Source of the DNA: an uncultured Clostridia bacterium
Lineage (GTDB): Bacteria > Bacillota > Clostridia > TANB77 > CAG-508
Direction: 5' to 3'
Assembly (NCBI GenBank): GCA_934149075.1
Contig: CAKPDR010000008.1
Location: 16,175-80,174 of the forward strand
Length of the DNA: 64,000 nucleotides
Shown here: in pieces, positions 22,881 through 30,974 of the stretch
Layout of the letters: each line of letters begins with the position of its first letter
Position numbering within the stretch: position 1 is the stretch's first letter
Made by a program: the position numbers and the translations under genes
Notes under the pieces: model-generated
What the model saw: only the letters and a program-made list of their open reading frames with translations
What the model was told of the DNA's origin: nothing
Database searches by the model: none

Positions 22881-22991
22881 TTGCAAAATAATTTTAATCT
22901 CCGATAAAAATAATATCAATAGTATATGAACTCACTTTGTTCGCTTTTGACATTATTTCTATTGGAGATTTTGTGGTAATTAAGCAAATGT
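22877..22991. repeat. Long two-step hairpin (MITE-like or RNA structure)
   Basis: Outer arms ACATTTGC (22877-22884) and GCAAATGT (22984-22991) enclose inner 24-base arms (22896-22919 and 22947-22970) that pair at 21 positions plus one G-U, around a 27-base loop. It directly follows the three 40-bp palindromes. Confidence 0.55.
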
Positions 22992-23000
22992 AAGGATAAA

Positions 23001-23058
23001 TATGTTTGGAAATATTGGCGATTTAATTGTAAAATTAAGGAATTTATGATACATTATA
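23001..23058 (+). repeat. 58-bp promoter-bearing direct repeat, copy 1
   Basis: It matches 25156-25213 at 53 of 58 positions. The block contains TTGTAA, 17 bases, TACATT, which could act as a promoter for the genes at 23169-24900. Confidence 0.6.
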
Positions 23059-23059
23059 T

Positions 23060-23155
23060 ACAGTAAAGATTAGGAGTATAGCTATTGAAATTAGTAAAAA
23101 TGCAAAATATCCTTATAGAGCTATAATTGTTAAAGATGGAGAAATTATCGAATAA
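23060..23155 (+). pseudogene. Nucleoside-deaminase-like fragment
   Basis: The frame reads IAIEISKNAKYPYRAIIVKD then GEIIE and stops at 23153-23155. This matches the N-terminal helix and first strand of CMP/nucleoside deaminases (AIxxAxxxxxPxGAIIVKDGEII), but the zinc-binding HAE and PCxxC parts are absent. The next gene's ribosome binding site overlaps its stop. Confidence 0.4.
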
Positions 23156-23168
23156 GGAGAAGTTAGAT

Positions 23169-23735
23169 ATGGAAAAAAGTGATAAACTAATAAAACAAGC
23201 AAAAATTATAGATGTTTTTGAGAAGGCAAGTGCATCGTTTTTAAAAGAGCAAAAAGATTTAATAACTTCAAATGTTTCTGAAAGATGTTGGTATACGCCA
23301 TTTGCAATATATTTAAATGAAGAAATTAAAAAGAATAATATAAAAGGATACTATGTAGACACGGAATATAATAGAAATGGTGGAAAATTAAAAACAATTT
23401 TTGATAATGAGAAAGAATTAAAAATTATCAAAGTAACATGTGATATTATCGTGCATAGTAGAGGCAATAATATAAAGCAAGATAACTTGATATGCATTGA
23501 AATGAAGAAGTCTACAGCTATTAAAAGTACAAAAACATCAGATAAAAGAAGAGTACAAATTTTAACAAAAGACTCATTCGATGATATATGGTCATATGAT
23601 GGGAAAGAGTTTCCAAAACATGTATGTAGATATAAATTGGGAGTGTATTATGAAATTGATGTACGAAGACAAAGAGTGTTTATTGAATATTATGAAAAAG
23701 GTGAAAAAGTTAAAGAATATAATATTGTGTTTTAA
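23169..23735 (+). CDS. Unknown protein with a PD-(D/E)xK-like core
   Basis: I start it at ATG 23169 (188 residues), because AAGGAGA (23154-23160) is ideally spaced; an in-frame ATG at 23127 has none. The protein has ERCWYTPFAIYLNEEIKK, then GYYVDTEYNRNGGKLKTI and CDIIVHSRGNN followed by DNLICIEMKKS. Asp in CDIIVH and ExK in IEMKK are spaced as in PD-(D/E)xK nucleases, and a late YKLGVYYEID strand fits that fold. No family name is known to me. With the next gene it forms a two-gene unit in a scrap-rich zone, so a defence nuclease is a possibility but unproven. Confidence 0.5.
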   Translation: MEKSDKLIKQAKIIDVFEKASASFLKEQKDLITSNVSERCWYTPFAIYLNEEIKKNNIKGYYVDTEYNRNGGKLKTIFDNEKELKIIKVTCDIIVHSRGNNIKQDNLICIEMKKSTAIKSTKTSDKRRVQILTKDSFDDIWSYDGKEFPKHVCRYKLGVYYEIDVRRQRVFIEYYEKGEKVKEYNIVF

Positions 23736-23799
23736 ATAGGTAAAAATAAAAACTAATAAATTAGAACAATACTAAATTGATTTTAGGGGTAATAATAAA

Positions 23800-24900
23800 A
23801 TGAAAGCTTTGAAAACAGAAAACAAAAAAATACATATGCTTAATGCAAGAGATAATATAATAATGCCAGTAATAAATAAAGGTATTAATATGTTTGAAGA
23901 AATTAATAATGAGTTTATTATTTTTTTAGAGATGTTAGAAAACAAGGGCATTGAATATAGTAAATTATCAAGGGCGTTAATTCCTTCAAGAGATGAAGAT
24001 AAGTATGAATATGCGTTTGTATTTAATAGTACATATTTTAATGATAAAACAATGTTTTATGGTGAGAAGATAATGAATAAAATATTATCTATCATAAATA
24101 AGGAAAGTACACAAAGTATTTTGGCAGGAGATTATATAAAAATTCAAGGAGTTAATGAAAATAGTTTAAGAAATTTATTCTTAGAAAAGATAGAATATAT
24201 TAATAAATGTGACTACTTACATAATAATGAGTACTATATAGTTTATATAAATAATATAACAAAAAAGCAGTTGAATGATATGATAGGTGGTCTAAAAAAT
24301 GAAAGTCATTTTGTCGGAGTAATGAATTTAAAATACACTTCGGGTATAAAACAATATTTATCATATATTTTATGTCCAATATGTATTAAATATAAAAACA
24401 AAGTTATTTTACCACATTATATAGATGGACATGATAAAGAAAATTATAATGAACAAGGATATACATATAAAGAAAATGGATTTGATATTATAAGCATAAA
24501 TCAAATGTATTATGAATTATTTTTAGCTTATAAAATACCAAATGGAATAAAAGATGAAGAGGATTTAAAATTTAGCTATAATCTTTTGACTTATATTACT
24601 CCGAAATATGAAAAAATAAAAGTAATAATAGATGAGCGAAAGTTAAAGTATTTAATGACAAAAAAGACAGGAGATATGAAAACACTTGGATTATTAAATG
24701 TTACTAAAGAAGAATTAGAAAAGAAAATTTTGATAAATGTATATAGTAATTATATTTACAATATAGAAAAGAATGAATTTGGAGATTTGAAATTTAATGT
24801 TTTGATAGAATTATTTGAAAATGGTGAAAGAAAAAATGCACTAATTTCATTAAAATATATTCCAGAAAAAAATGAATTAAGATTAATAACAATGTTTTAA
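23800..24900 (+). CDS. Unknown 366-residue protein
   Basis: I cannot assign a family. The protein is charged and seems soluble. Features that stand out are a CPICIKYKNKVILPHYIDGH stretch near residue 200 (CxxC, then His-x-x-x-x-His), LSRALIPSRDEDKYEYAFVF near residue 58, and a C-terminal FNVLIELFENGERKNALISL segment that may be beta-rich. The start has only a weak AGGGG site; a later Met (codon 14) is possible. It follows the nuclease-like gene after 64 bases on the same strand. Confidence 0.45.
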   Translation: MKALKTENKKIHMLNARDNIIMPVINKGINMFEEINNEFIIFLEMLENKGIEYSKLSRALIPSRDEDKYEYAFVFNSTYFNDKTMFYGEKIMNKILSIINKESTQSILAGDYIKIQGVNENSLRNLFLEKIEYINKCDYLHNNEYYIVYINNITKKQLNDMIGGLKNESHFVGVMNLKYTSGIKQYLSYILCPICIKYKNKVILPHYIDGHDKENYNEQGYTYKENGFDIISINQMYYELFLAYKIPNGIKDEEDLKFSYNLLTYITPKYEKIKVIIDERKLKYLMTKKTGDMKTLGLLNVTKEELEKKILINVYSNYIYNIEKNEFGDLKFNVLIELFENGERKNALISLKYIPEKNELRLITMF

Positions 24901-24972
24901 GTTGGAAGAAGTTTTATAGTTGTAAATTGAAAAATGCAATGATAATTTTATTTAGAAGGAATGAAATATAGT

Positions 24973-25080
24973 ATGAGAATAGGAATTGATGTAGTGATAG
25001 ATGATTCATATGATGTTTGTAAAAAATTATCATCAAATGGAATAAAAACAATATATTTCAGAGACAAAGGTTATGGATAA
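24973..25080 (+). pseudogene. HAD/5'-nucleotidase-like C-terminal fragment
   Basis: A 35-codon frame reads MRIGIDVVIDDSYDVCKKLS then SNGIKTIYFRDKGYG and stops. The VVIDDSxxVCKxLxxxGIKTIYF pattern is the C-terminal strand-helix-strand of HAD-type 5'-nucleotidases. The catalytic N-terminus is missing. An AAGGA site lies upstream, so a short peptide could still be made. Confidence 0.4.
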
Positions 25081-25165
25081 AATATTCAGCGGAAAAGAAT
25101 TAGAAAAAGGAAAAGGTGGAATTAGCTTTCTGACAAAAGATGAAGTTACTTATGCTATGTTTTGA
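25073..25165 (+). pseudogene. Short gene scrap (possibly DUF84/NTPase-like)
   Basis: A 30-codon frame, MDKIFSGKELEKGKGGISFL then TKDEVTYAMF, overlaps the end of the HAD-like scrap. GxExLEKGKGGISFLTKxEVT resembles the C-terminus of DUF84-type inosine/xanthosine triphosphatases, but I am not sure. It ends inside repeat copy 2. Confidence 0.3.
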
Positions 25166-25213
25166 AATATTGGCAATTTAATTGTAAAATTAAGAAATTT
25201 GTGATAAATTATA
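25156..25213 (+). repeat. 58-bp promoter-bearing direct repeat, copy 2
   Basis: The partner of 23001-23058, with TTGTAA, 17 bases, TAAATT; here it would drive def. Recombination between the copies would remove 2,155 bp and leave def with an equivalent promoter. Confidence 0.6.
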
Positions 25214-25271
25214 TTTGGTAAATAGATTTGAACTTATTCTATTTTGGAAATAGTTCAGAAAGGTAGGAAAT

Positions 25272-25805
25272 ATGGGAAAAATTTTAAAAATCAGAGAAGT
25301 TGGAGATCCTATTCTGAATAAAATAAGTGATGAAGTAGATATAGAAAATATAAATGAAGAGATTTTAGAAATTATAGAAGATTTAAAGGCAACATTAGAA
25401 TTTGGTAATGGATTGGGAATTGCGGCACCACAAATAGGTATAAATAAGAGAATAATTGTAGTAGGCGCTAAAAAGGAGAATGTTAAATATAATGAGGCAG
25501 AAGAAATACCTGTAACAGCAATGATAAACCCTACTTGGAAAGAAATATCAAAAGAAACAGATATACAATATGAAGGCTGCATGAGTGTACCTAGTATTAG
25601 AGGTAGAGTAGAAAGATATAAAGATATAGAATTGACATATTATGATGAAAATGGTAAACCAATAATAAAACAAGTACATGGATTTTTTGCAAGATTAGTC
25701 CAACATGAATGTGAACATTTAGATGGAATAGTATTTTTAGAGAATGTGAAAGAAAAAAATGGATTTGCAACAATAGATAATATTAATAAATATAATTTAA
25801 GATAG
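25272..25805 (+). CDS. def: Peptide deformylase
   Basis: The enzyme removes the formyl group from new N-terminal formyl-Met using a bound metal. All three signature motifs are present in the 177-residue protein: GLGIAAPQIG (47-56), EGCMSVP with metal ligand C103, and QHECEHLDG with H145, E146 and H149. AGAAAGGTAGG lies upstream. It is read from its own promoter in repeat copy 2, away from the fmt gene that is often nearby; a second def copy elsewhere is possible. Confidence 0.93.
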   Translation: MGKILKIREVGDPILNKISDEVDIENINEEILEIIEDLKATLEFGNGLGIAAPQIGINKRIIVVGAKKENVKYNEAEEIPVTAMINPTWKEISKETDIQYEGCMSVPSIRGRVERYKDIELTYYDENGKPIIKQVHGFFARLVQHECEHLDGIVFLENVKEKNGFATIDNINKYNLR

Positions 25806-25806
25806 A

Positions 25807-25914
25807 AATAGATTAATAGAGAATTTTAACGATTTTAGTGAATTAGGTAATATATATTATCCATTAAAAACTAATTCGATTGCAATGGATAATGAATATG
25901 TAAATAAAAGTTGA
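25807..25914 (+). pseudogene. PLP-decarboxylase-like fragment
   Basis: Right after the def stop a frame reads NRLIENFNDFSELGNIYYPL then KTNSIAMDNEYVNKS and stops. YYPLKTNS resembles the PLP-lysine strand (YAxKAN) of fold-type III amino acid decarboxylases. No start codon with a ribosome binding site is seen, so it is a scrap. Confidence 0.3.
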
Positions 25915-26001
25915 TGAACAATATATAAACGTAATAAATGGACACATAAATAATTAAATGGTATAATTATACAAATATAGTAGAAGGGAACGAAATTTTA
26001 T

Positions 26002-26427
26002 ATGGATAAATTTAAAGAGATTAGACCTATAGTGCTTGGATTAGTAAAAAGAGGTGATAAACTATTAGTCAGTAAGGGATATGACAAATTAAAAAAACAG
26101 GAATTCTATCGATGTCTAGGTGGAGGAATAGAATTTTTAGAGAAAAGCGAAGATGCACTTAAAAGGGAATTTAAGGAAGAACTTAACATTGATATAAAGG
26201 TTGGAAAATTTTTAGGCATTTCTGAAAATATATTTAATTATAATGGTAAAAATGCGCATGAATTAGTGTTATTTTATAATGCTTATATTGATGATAAAGA
26301 TTATCAAGAAAAATATGAAGTAATAGATGATAATTCAGAAACAGAAGCAATGTGGATTGATATTAATAAATTTAAAGATAACGAATTGACTTTATATCCA
26401 GAACAGATTTTTAAATATTTATTTTAA
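26002..26427 (+). CDS. NUDIX hydrolase
   Basis: The 141-residue protein carries the NUDIX box GGIEFLEKSEDALKREFKEE (about residues 42-61), which holds the Mg-binding REFKEEL glutamates. It would hydrolyse a nucleoside diphosphate linked to another group; the substrate cannot be told. AGAAGGGA lies upstream. A second NUDIX gene follows at 26468. Confidence 0.88.
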   Translation: MDKFKEIRPIVLGLVKRGDKLLVSKGYDKLKKQEFYRCLGGGIEFLEKSEDALKREFKEELNIDIKVGKFLGISENIFNYNGKNAHELVLFYNAYIDDKDYQEKYEVIDDNSETEAMWIDINKFKDNELTLYPEQIFKYLF

Positions 26428-26467
26428 TATAATTTGTTATAAAAGTTCCAAAATTAGGGGGTACAAA

Positions 26468-26959
26468 ATGGATAAAACCACAAGAAAAGCTGTAAGATGT
26501 TATTTAATAAAAGATAATAAAATAGTAGTTACAAAATATAAAACTGGAAATAAAAAAGAAGGATACTATGATATACCTGGCGGAAAAATAGAAAATGGAG
26601 AATTACCAGAACAAACAACTATTAGAGAAATGAGAGAAGAAACAGGAATTGAAATTAGAAATGTAAAGTATAGAGGAAATATGGTAGTTGAATATCCTAA
26701 TAGAATATTTGATTTTGATGTATTTATATGCAATGAATACAAAGGAGAGCCACAAGATTTTGAAGAAAACGAATCTTTATGGATAGATATTAATGAGCTG
26801 TTGCAAAAAGAGAAGATATTATCTAATATAATAATATTAAACAAATTTTTTATTAAAGGATTACTAGATGAAAATACAAATTTTGATATGTATATTAAAG
26901 TAGATGAAGATGAAAATATATTAGAAAACAGATACTTATGTAAAAAAGTCCAACTATAA
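26468..26959 (+). CDS. NUDIX hydrolase
   Basis: The 163-residue protein has the NUDIX box GGKIENGELPEQTTIREMRE, then ETGIEI (about residues 40-65). It shares little beyond the box with its neighbour, so the two are not a recent duplication. A C-terminal 35-residue tail extends beyond the fold. GGGGG upstream of the start may act as ribosome binding site. Substrate unknown. Confidence 0.88.
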   Translation: MDKTTRKAVRCYLIKDNKIVVTKYKTGNKKEGYYDIPGGKIENGELPEQTTIREMREETGIEIRNVKYRGNMVVEYPNRIFDFDVFICNEYKGEPQDFEENESLWIDINELLQKEKILSNIIILNKFFIKGLLDENTNFDMYIKVDEDENILENRYLCKKVQL

Positions 26960-27065
26960 GAAAGTCAAGGCATTTTGAAATTTAAATATATAGTGCCAAC
27001 AGGTATTACAATAGTATTAAAATTAGATTATTAAATTATGAGTAAATATAAAAGAAGGTGTGTTT

Positions 27066-28169
27066 ATGTTAAAAGACTTATGTTTTGAAGTAATACAGAC
27101 TTGCCCTAATAACTGTAAGTTCTGCTCGTCAAACTCATCAAAAGACAAAAAAACAATAATATCATTAGAATATTTTAAAAAAACAGTTATGTATTTTGTA
27201 AATCGAGGAGGAATTGAAGAAATTTCAATTTCAGGTGGAGAACCATTTTTACACCCAGATTTATTTGAAATGATAAAGTTTTGCAAAGATAATGGGGTAA
27301 GAACTGTTGTATTTACAAGTGGAATAAAGAGAGCACCAGCATTAACAGTAGAAATAAAAGAATACATAAAAAACAAATGCAATCAAGATTTACAAGAAAT
27401 TGAAGAACATGAACCATGGAATGAAAGATTAAAAAGAAATGTTAAAAACTACTATGAAAGGATGTTAAATTCAGGAGTATTTACATCAATAACAAGACAG
27501 GAATTAGAAAAAATGAAAGAATTAGGAGTAGATAAAATTGTATTTGATTGGCAGGCCTTAGACGAAAGTATTGATAATGAGTTGATGGGAAGAAAAGCAT
27601 TAAATATATATTTAATGGAGTCATTAATTAGGGCAAGTAGTGTAGGATTAAATGTAGATGTCCATTTTATTCCAATGAAACCTAATTACAAGCAATTTCC
27701 GGATATAATAGAATGTTTAAAAATGGCTAAAATAAAAAATATAAGTATTCTAAATTTTGTACCACAAGGTAGAGGATTGGAAAACAAACAGGAATTAATG
27801 CTAAGTGAGACAGAACTAAGAGAATTTGAAAAAATAATAAACAAAGAAAAAGAACATTATAGTGGTAACATTAGAATAGGGATTCCACTAAATGGAAGAA
27901 TATCACATTTATGCACAGCAGGAACTGAAAAATTAGATATAAAATATGATGGAACAATACTACCTTGTCCAGCTTTTAAAGAAATGAATGTTGAAACAAT
28001 GGAAAAATATGGTATAAAATTGCATAGTATATATGAGGATTTGGAAAAAGTAGTTATATATGGAGGAAAGAGAAAGTCACCACTATGTAAGCAAGTATAT
28101 GGATTTAGTGGGCAATTGACAGAAAAAGAAGATAAAGAATGGAGAACAGAATATGGCAGAACAAAATGA
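27066..28169 (+). CDS. Radical SAM protein with SPASM-like C-terminus
   Basis: The 367-residue protein has the radical SAM motif CPNNCKFC (about residues 14-21), the SISGGEPFLHPDLF strand for SAM binding, and later Cys residues in SHLCTAGTEK, TILPCPAFK and SPLCKQVYG, which suggest an auxiliary Fe-S cluster as in SPASM/twitch enzymes. I start at ATG 27066, with AGAAGG 8 bases upstream, rather than GTG 27060. It overlaps the coiled-coil gene by 17 bases. The substrate is unknown; no precursor-peptide gene is visible upstream. Confidence 0.8.
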   Translation: MLKDLCFEVIQTCPNNCKFCSSNSSKDKKTIISLEYFKKTVMYFVNRGGIEEISISGGEPFLHPDLFEMIKFCKDNGVRTVVFTSGIKRAPALTVEIKEYIKNKCNQDLQEIEEHEPWNERLKRNVKNYYERMLNSGVFTSITRQELEKMKELGVDKIVFDWQALDESIDNELMGRKALNIYLMESLIRASSVGLNVDVHFIPMKPNYKQFPDIIECLKMAKIKNISILNFVPQGRGLENKQELMLSETELREFEKIINKEKEHYSGNIRIGIPLNGRISHLCTAGTEKLDIKYDGTILPCPAFKEMNVETMEKYGIKLHSIYEDLEKVVIYGGKRKSPLCKQVYGFSGQLTEKEDKEWRTEYGRTK

Positions 28170-29520
28170 TGTAGAAGAAATAATCAAATTAATTAATAAA
28201 GGTTTTGATATAGAATTGATAGCATTTGAGTTAGACATACCTATAGAAAGAATAAAACAGTATGAATTAGAAGCAGAAAAAAGAAAAAATCAAGCAAAAG
28301 GTGTAAAAAAATATCAAGCAAAAGAAATAATTTATAACGAAAATAAAAGGGCTCATTCAAGAATGCAACAAATGAGAGAAAAGTATCAGACATTATTGGG
28401 GAAAGAGGACATAAAAGAAGAGATAAAAGAAAGTTTGTTGATTAAAGATGAAGAATTTGTAAAAAAAATAATCATGGAAATTGAGAGTAAAATAGAAGAA
28501 ATTAAACAGGCATCAGAAAAAGATACAAAAAATAGAGTAAATTGTATATTAAAAAATTTAAAAAAAATTCAAAATTATCAATTAAATACTGAACAAGCAC
28601 GAGAGTTACAGACATTATTAGAAAAATATGAGTTAAATAATCTGAAATTTAAAGGATTAGAAAAAAATGCAGGATATATAAAGTTAAGTAAGAAAATTGC
28701 TATTAAAAAGTTAGCGGAAACAATTGATAGAGCACAAGCTCAAACAGAAGAAATAGAAGAATTAAAAAGATTAGATAAAATGCTTAATGTAGATACAACA
28801 AGAGATACTGCTATGAATGTAAAAACAGTAAAAGATAAAATTAGAAATAAAATTTTCAAAATCAAGCAACAAAAAGTCATTGATAGAGTAAGAAATGATA
28901 TTCCTGCAGACATAGAACAAATAATATGTGATATTTCTAGAGGAAAATTAGACATAAAACAAGCGAATGTAATTATTGATGTTGAGGCACAAAAAAGAGT
29001 AGAAGGAAAAATAAAAAATAAATTTACATTGACAAAAGAACAAGAAAGAAGACAAATTCTAATTCAAATAAAAAAACTATTGGCAGATAATGCAGAAAAA
29101 TATTATATAGAAAAACCGGATACAGCAATTCAACAAATACAAGAATTGTGTGGAGGAGAATTAGAACAAGCAATAAGGACTATTGTAAAGAATTTAATAT
29201 CAAAAAAAGATTTTGAAAGAGCAAAAAAAATTTGTGAAAAGTATTCAAGTAAAGAACAGGATGAAACTATTGCATCATATGTAAGATCGCTGAAAAAAGA
29301 AATAAGAAATGCTGAAATTGCTGATATGGTACTAAAAGGAATAAATATGAACGGAACAGAAACAGAAGAAAAAAGATTTTTGGAAATGATTGAAAAAGGT
29401 CTACGTGCTGGAAATATAAAGCCTAATTCTATAATATTAGGAAAAAGCAAAAATGGATTTAAAAATATATCGTTAGAAGACATATGGATGGATGAAGAAA
29501 AAGAGAGTCCAAATAGATAA
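28153..29520 (+). CDS. Large alpha-helical/coiled-coil protein coupled to radical SAM gene
   Basis: The 455-residue protein is nearly all helical, rich in Lys, Glu and Ile. The N-terminal 60 residues look like a small helix-turn-helix (DIELIAFELDIPIERIKQYE), which could bind DNA or protein. Several predicted coiled coils follow, with a repeat-like centre (ELKRLDKMLNVDTTRDT, then VRNDIPADIEQIICDISRGK). No membrane segment or enzyme motif is seen. It begins inside the radical SAM gene, so the two products are probably made together and may form a complex. No family recognised. Confidence 0.6.
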   Translation: MAEQNDVEEIIKLINKGFDIELIAFELDIPIERIKQYELEAEKRKNQAKGVKKYQAKEIIYNENKRAHSRMQQMREKYQTLLGKEDIKEEIKESLLIKDEEFVKKIIMEIESKIEEIKQASEKDTKNRVNCILKNLKKIQNYQLNTEQARELQTLLEKYELNNLKFKGLEKNAGYIKLSKKIAIKKLAETIDRAQAQTEEIEELKRLDKMLNVDTTRDTAMNVKTVKDKIRNKIFKIKQQKVIDRVRNDIPADIEQIICDISRGKLDIKQANVIIDVEAQKRVEGKIKNKFTLTKEQERRQILIQIKKLLADNAEKYYIEKPDTAIQQIQELCGGELEQAIRTIVKNLISKKDFERAKKICEKYSSKEQDETIASYVRSLKKEIRNAEIADMVLKGINMNGTETEEKRFLEMIEKGLRAGNIKPNSIILGKSKNGFKNISLEDIWMDEEKESPNR

Positions 29521-29589
29521 ATATTTATTATATTTTAAATAGCATCATAACCGCTTATTAGGAAATTTAAGAAAATTTTACCAAAAATA

Positions 29590-29618
29590 TTGCAAAAAAA
29601 CATGATTAATAGTATAAT
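29590..29618 (+). promoter_or_regulatory. Promoter of the GT2 gene
   Basis: TTGCAA (29590-29595), 17 bases, TATAAT (29613-29618), 44 bases before the start codon. Confidence 0.65.
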
Positions 29619-29661
29619 ATAAAAGGTAAAAAAATATAATAAAATAAAAGAGAGGTAAGAA

Positions 29662-30909
29662 ATGGAGTATTTGTATATACTAAAGCAAGTATTGGTTTAT
29701 ATTTTAACGGCATATTGGTGTTATCAAACTGTAATAAGTGTATGTTCACTAATAAAATTAAAAGATAAACCATATATAATAAACAAGAATCATAAATTTA
29801 TGGCAATAATACCTGCACATAACGAAGAAACAGTAGTGAAAAATTTAATAGAAAGTTTAAAAAATCAGACATATGATAAAAATTTATATGATATATATGT
29901 AATTGCAGACAATTGCACTGATAGAACAGCAAAAGTAGCAAGAGAAGCGGGAGCAATAGTATTAGAAAGATTTGATCCTGAGCACAAGACAAAAGGATAT
30001 GCGTTACAATGGTTTTTAAAACAAAAAATTAAAGAAAATGCAGATTATGATGCATTCTTCGTATTTGATGCAGATAATATAGTAGACAAAGACTTTATTG
30101 TAAATATGAACAAAAAATTATGTCAAGGAGAAGATGTAGTTCAAGGATATAGAGATATCAAAAATCCAACAGACAACTGGATAACAGCAGGGTATGCATT
30201 ATTTTACTGGACAATGCACAGAATGTATCATTTAGCAAGATACAACATAGGATTATCACCATTATTAAATGGAACAGGATTTATGGTAAAATTTGATGTA
30301 GTAAAACCAAATGGCTGGGAAACAGAAACATTAACAGAAGATATTGAATTTTCGTTAAAAAGAATAATAAAAGGAAAGAAACTAGGTTGGGCAACAGACG
30401 CAATAGTATATGATGAACAACCAACATCATTTAAACAATCATGGTCACAAAGAAGTAGATGGACAGTTGGACATATGCAATGTATAAAAAAATATACAGG
30501 AGAATTATTCCAAAGTGTAAAAAAATACAAAACATTAATGAATTTTGATGGTTTCTTATATATAGTTGGAACAACTCCAATGTTAATAATATCCATGATA
30601 TTATTGCTAATTAATTGTACAATGTATGTTACACAATCAATGACGAATTTAGAATTGGCAGTTAATATATTAAGATATTTAATACCAACATTATTATTAC
30701 CAATAGGAACAGCAATACTTGCAATGCTTTTGGACAAAAAGCCTATTAAGCCAATGATAAAAGGATTAATATGTTATCCAGCATTCATGGGAACATGGAT
30801 AATAATTAATGTAAAATGTTTATTTAAAAGAGAAACAACGTGGGAAAAAATTGAACATGTTAGAGATATAAAGATTGCAGAAGTTAAAGAGGTGCCAGAG
30901 AAAATTTAA
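29662..30909 (+). CDS. Membrane glycosyltransferase family 2
   Basis: The 415-residue protein has an N-terminal membrane segment, then a GT2 catalytic domain: FMAIIPAHNEE (nucleotide binding), FVFDADN with the DxD metal site near residue 134, TEDIEF near 226 (catalytic acid region) and QRSRW near 265. Three or more C-terminal membrane segments (from about residue 295) follow. The QxxRW motif marks processive, beta-linking enzymes such as hyaluronan or cellulose synthase-like proteins, so a polysaccharide product is likely. AGAGAGG lies upstream. A hairpin ends the gene. Confidence 0.88.
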   Translation: MEYLYILKQVLVYILTAYWCYQTVISVCSLIKLKDKPYIINKNHKFMAIIPAHNEETVVKNLIESLKNQTYDKNLYDIYVIADNCTDRTAKVAREAGAIVLERFDPEHKTKGYALQWFLKQKIKENADYDAFFVFDADNIVDKDFIVNMNKKLCQGEDVVQGYRDIKNPTDNWITAGYALFYWTMHRMYHLARYNIGLSPLLNGTGFMVKFDVVKPNGWETETLTEDIEFSLKRIIKGKKLGWATDAIVYDEQPTSFKQSWSQRSRWTVGHMQCIKKYTGELFQSVKKYKTLMNFDGFLYIVGTTPMLIISMILLLINCTMYVTQSMTNLELAVNILRYLIPTLLLPIGTAILAMLLDKKPIKPMIKGLICYPAFMGTWIIINVKCLFKRETTWEKIEHVRDIKIAEVKEVPEKI

Positions 30910-30918
30910 GCACCTACA

Positions 30919-30948
30919 AGATAAGGCACGACAATTCGTGCCTTATCT
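30919..30948. terminator. 13-bp perfect hairpin after GT2 gene
   Basis: AGATAAGGCACGA (30919-30931), loop CAAT, and TCGTGCCTTATCT (30936-30948). It is GC-rich for this genome. No long T-run follows, so termination may be partial. Confidence 0.6.
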
Positions 30949-30974
30949 ATTGGTATATTATAAGGAGAGAAAAA

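Noticed and set aside
27000..27065. A short precursor-peptide gene ahead of the radical SAM gene
   Set aside because: No frame with a ribosome binding site and leader-core pattern was visible between the NUDIX gene and the radical SAM gene.
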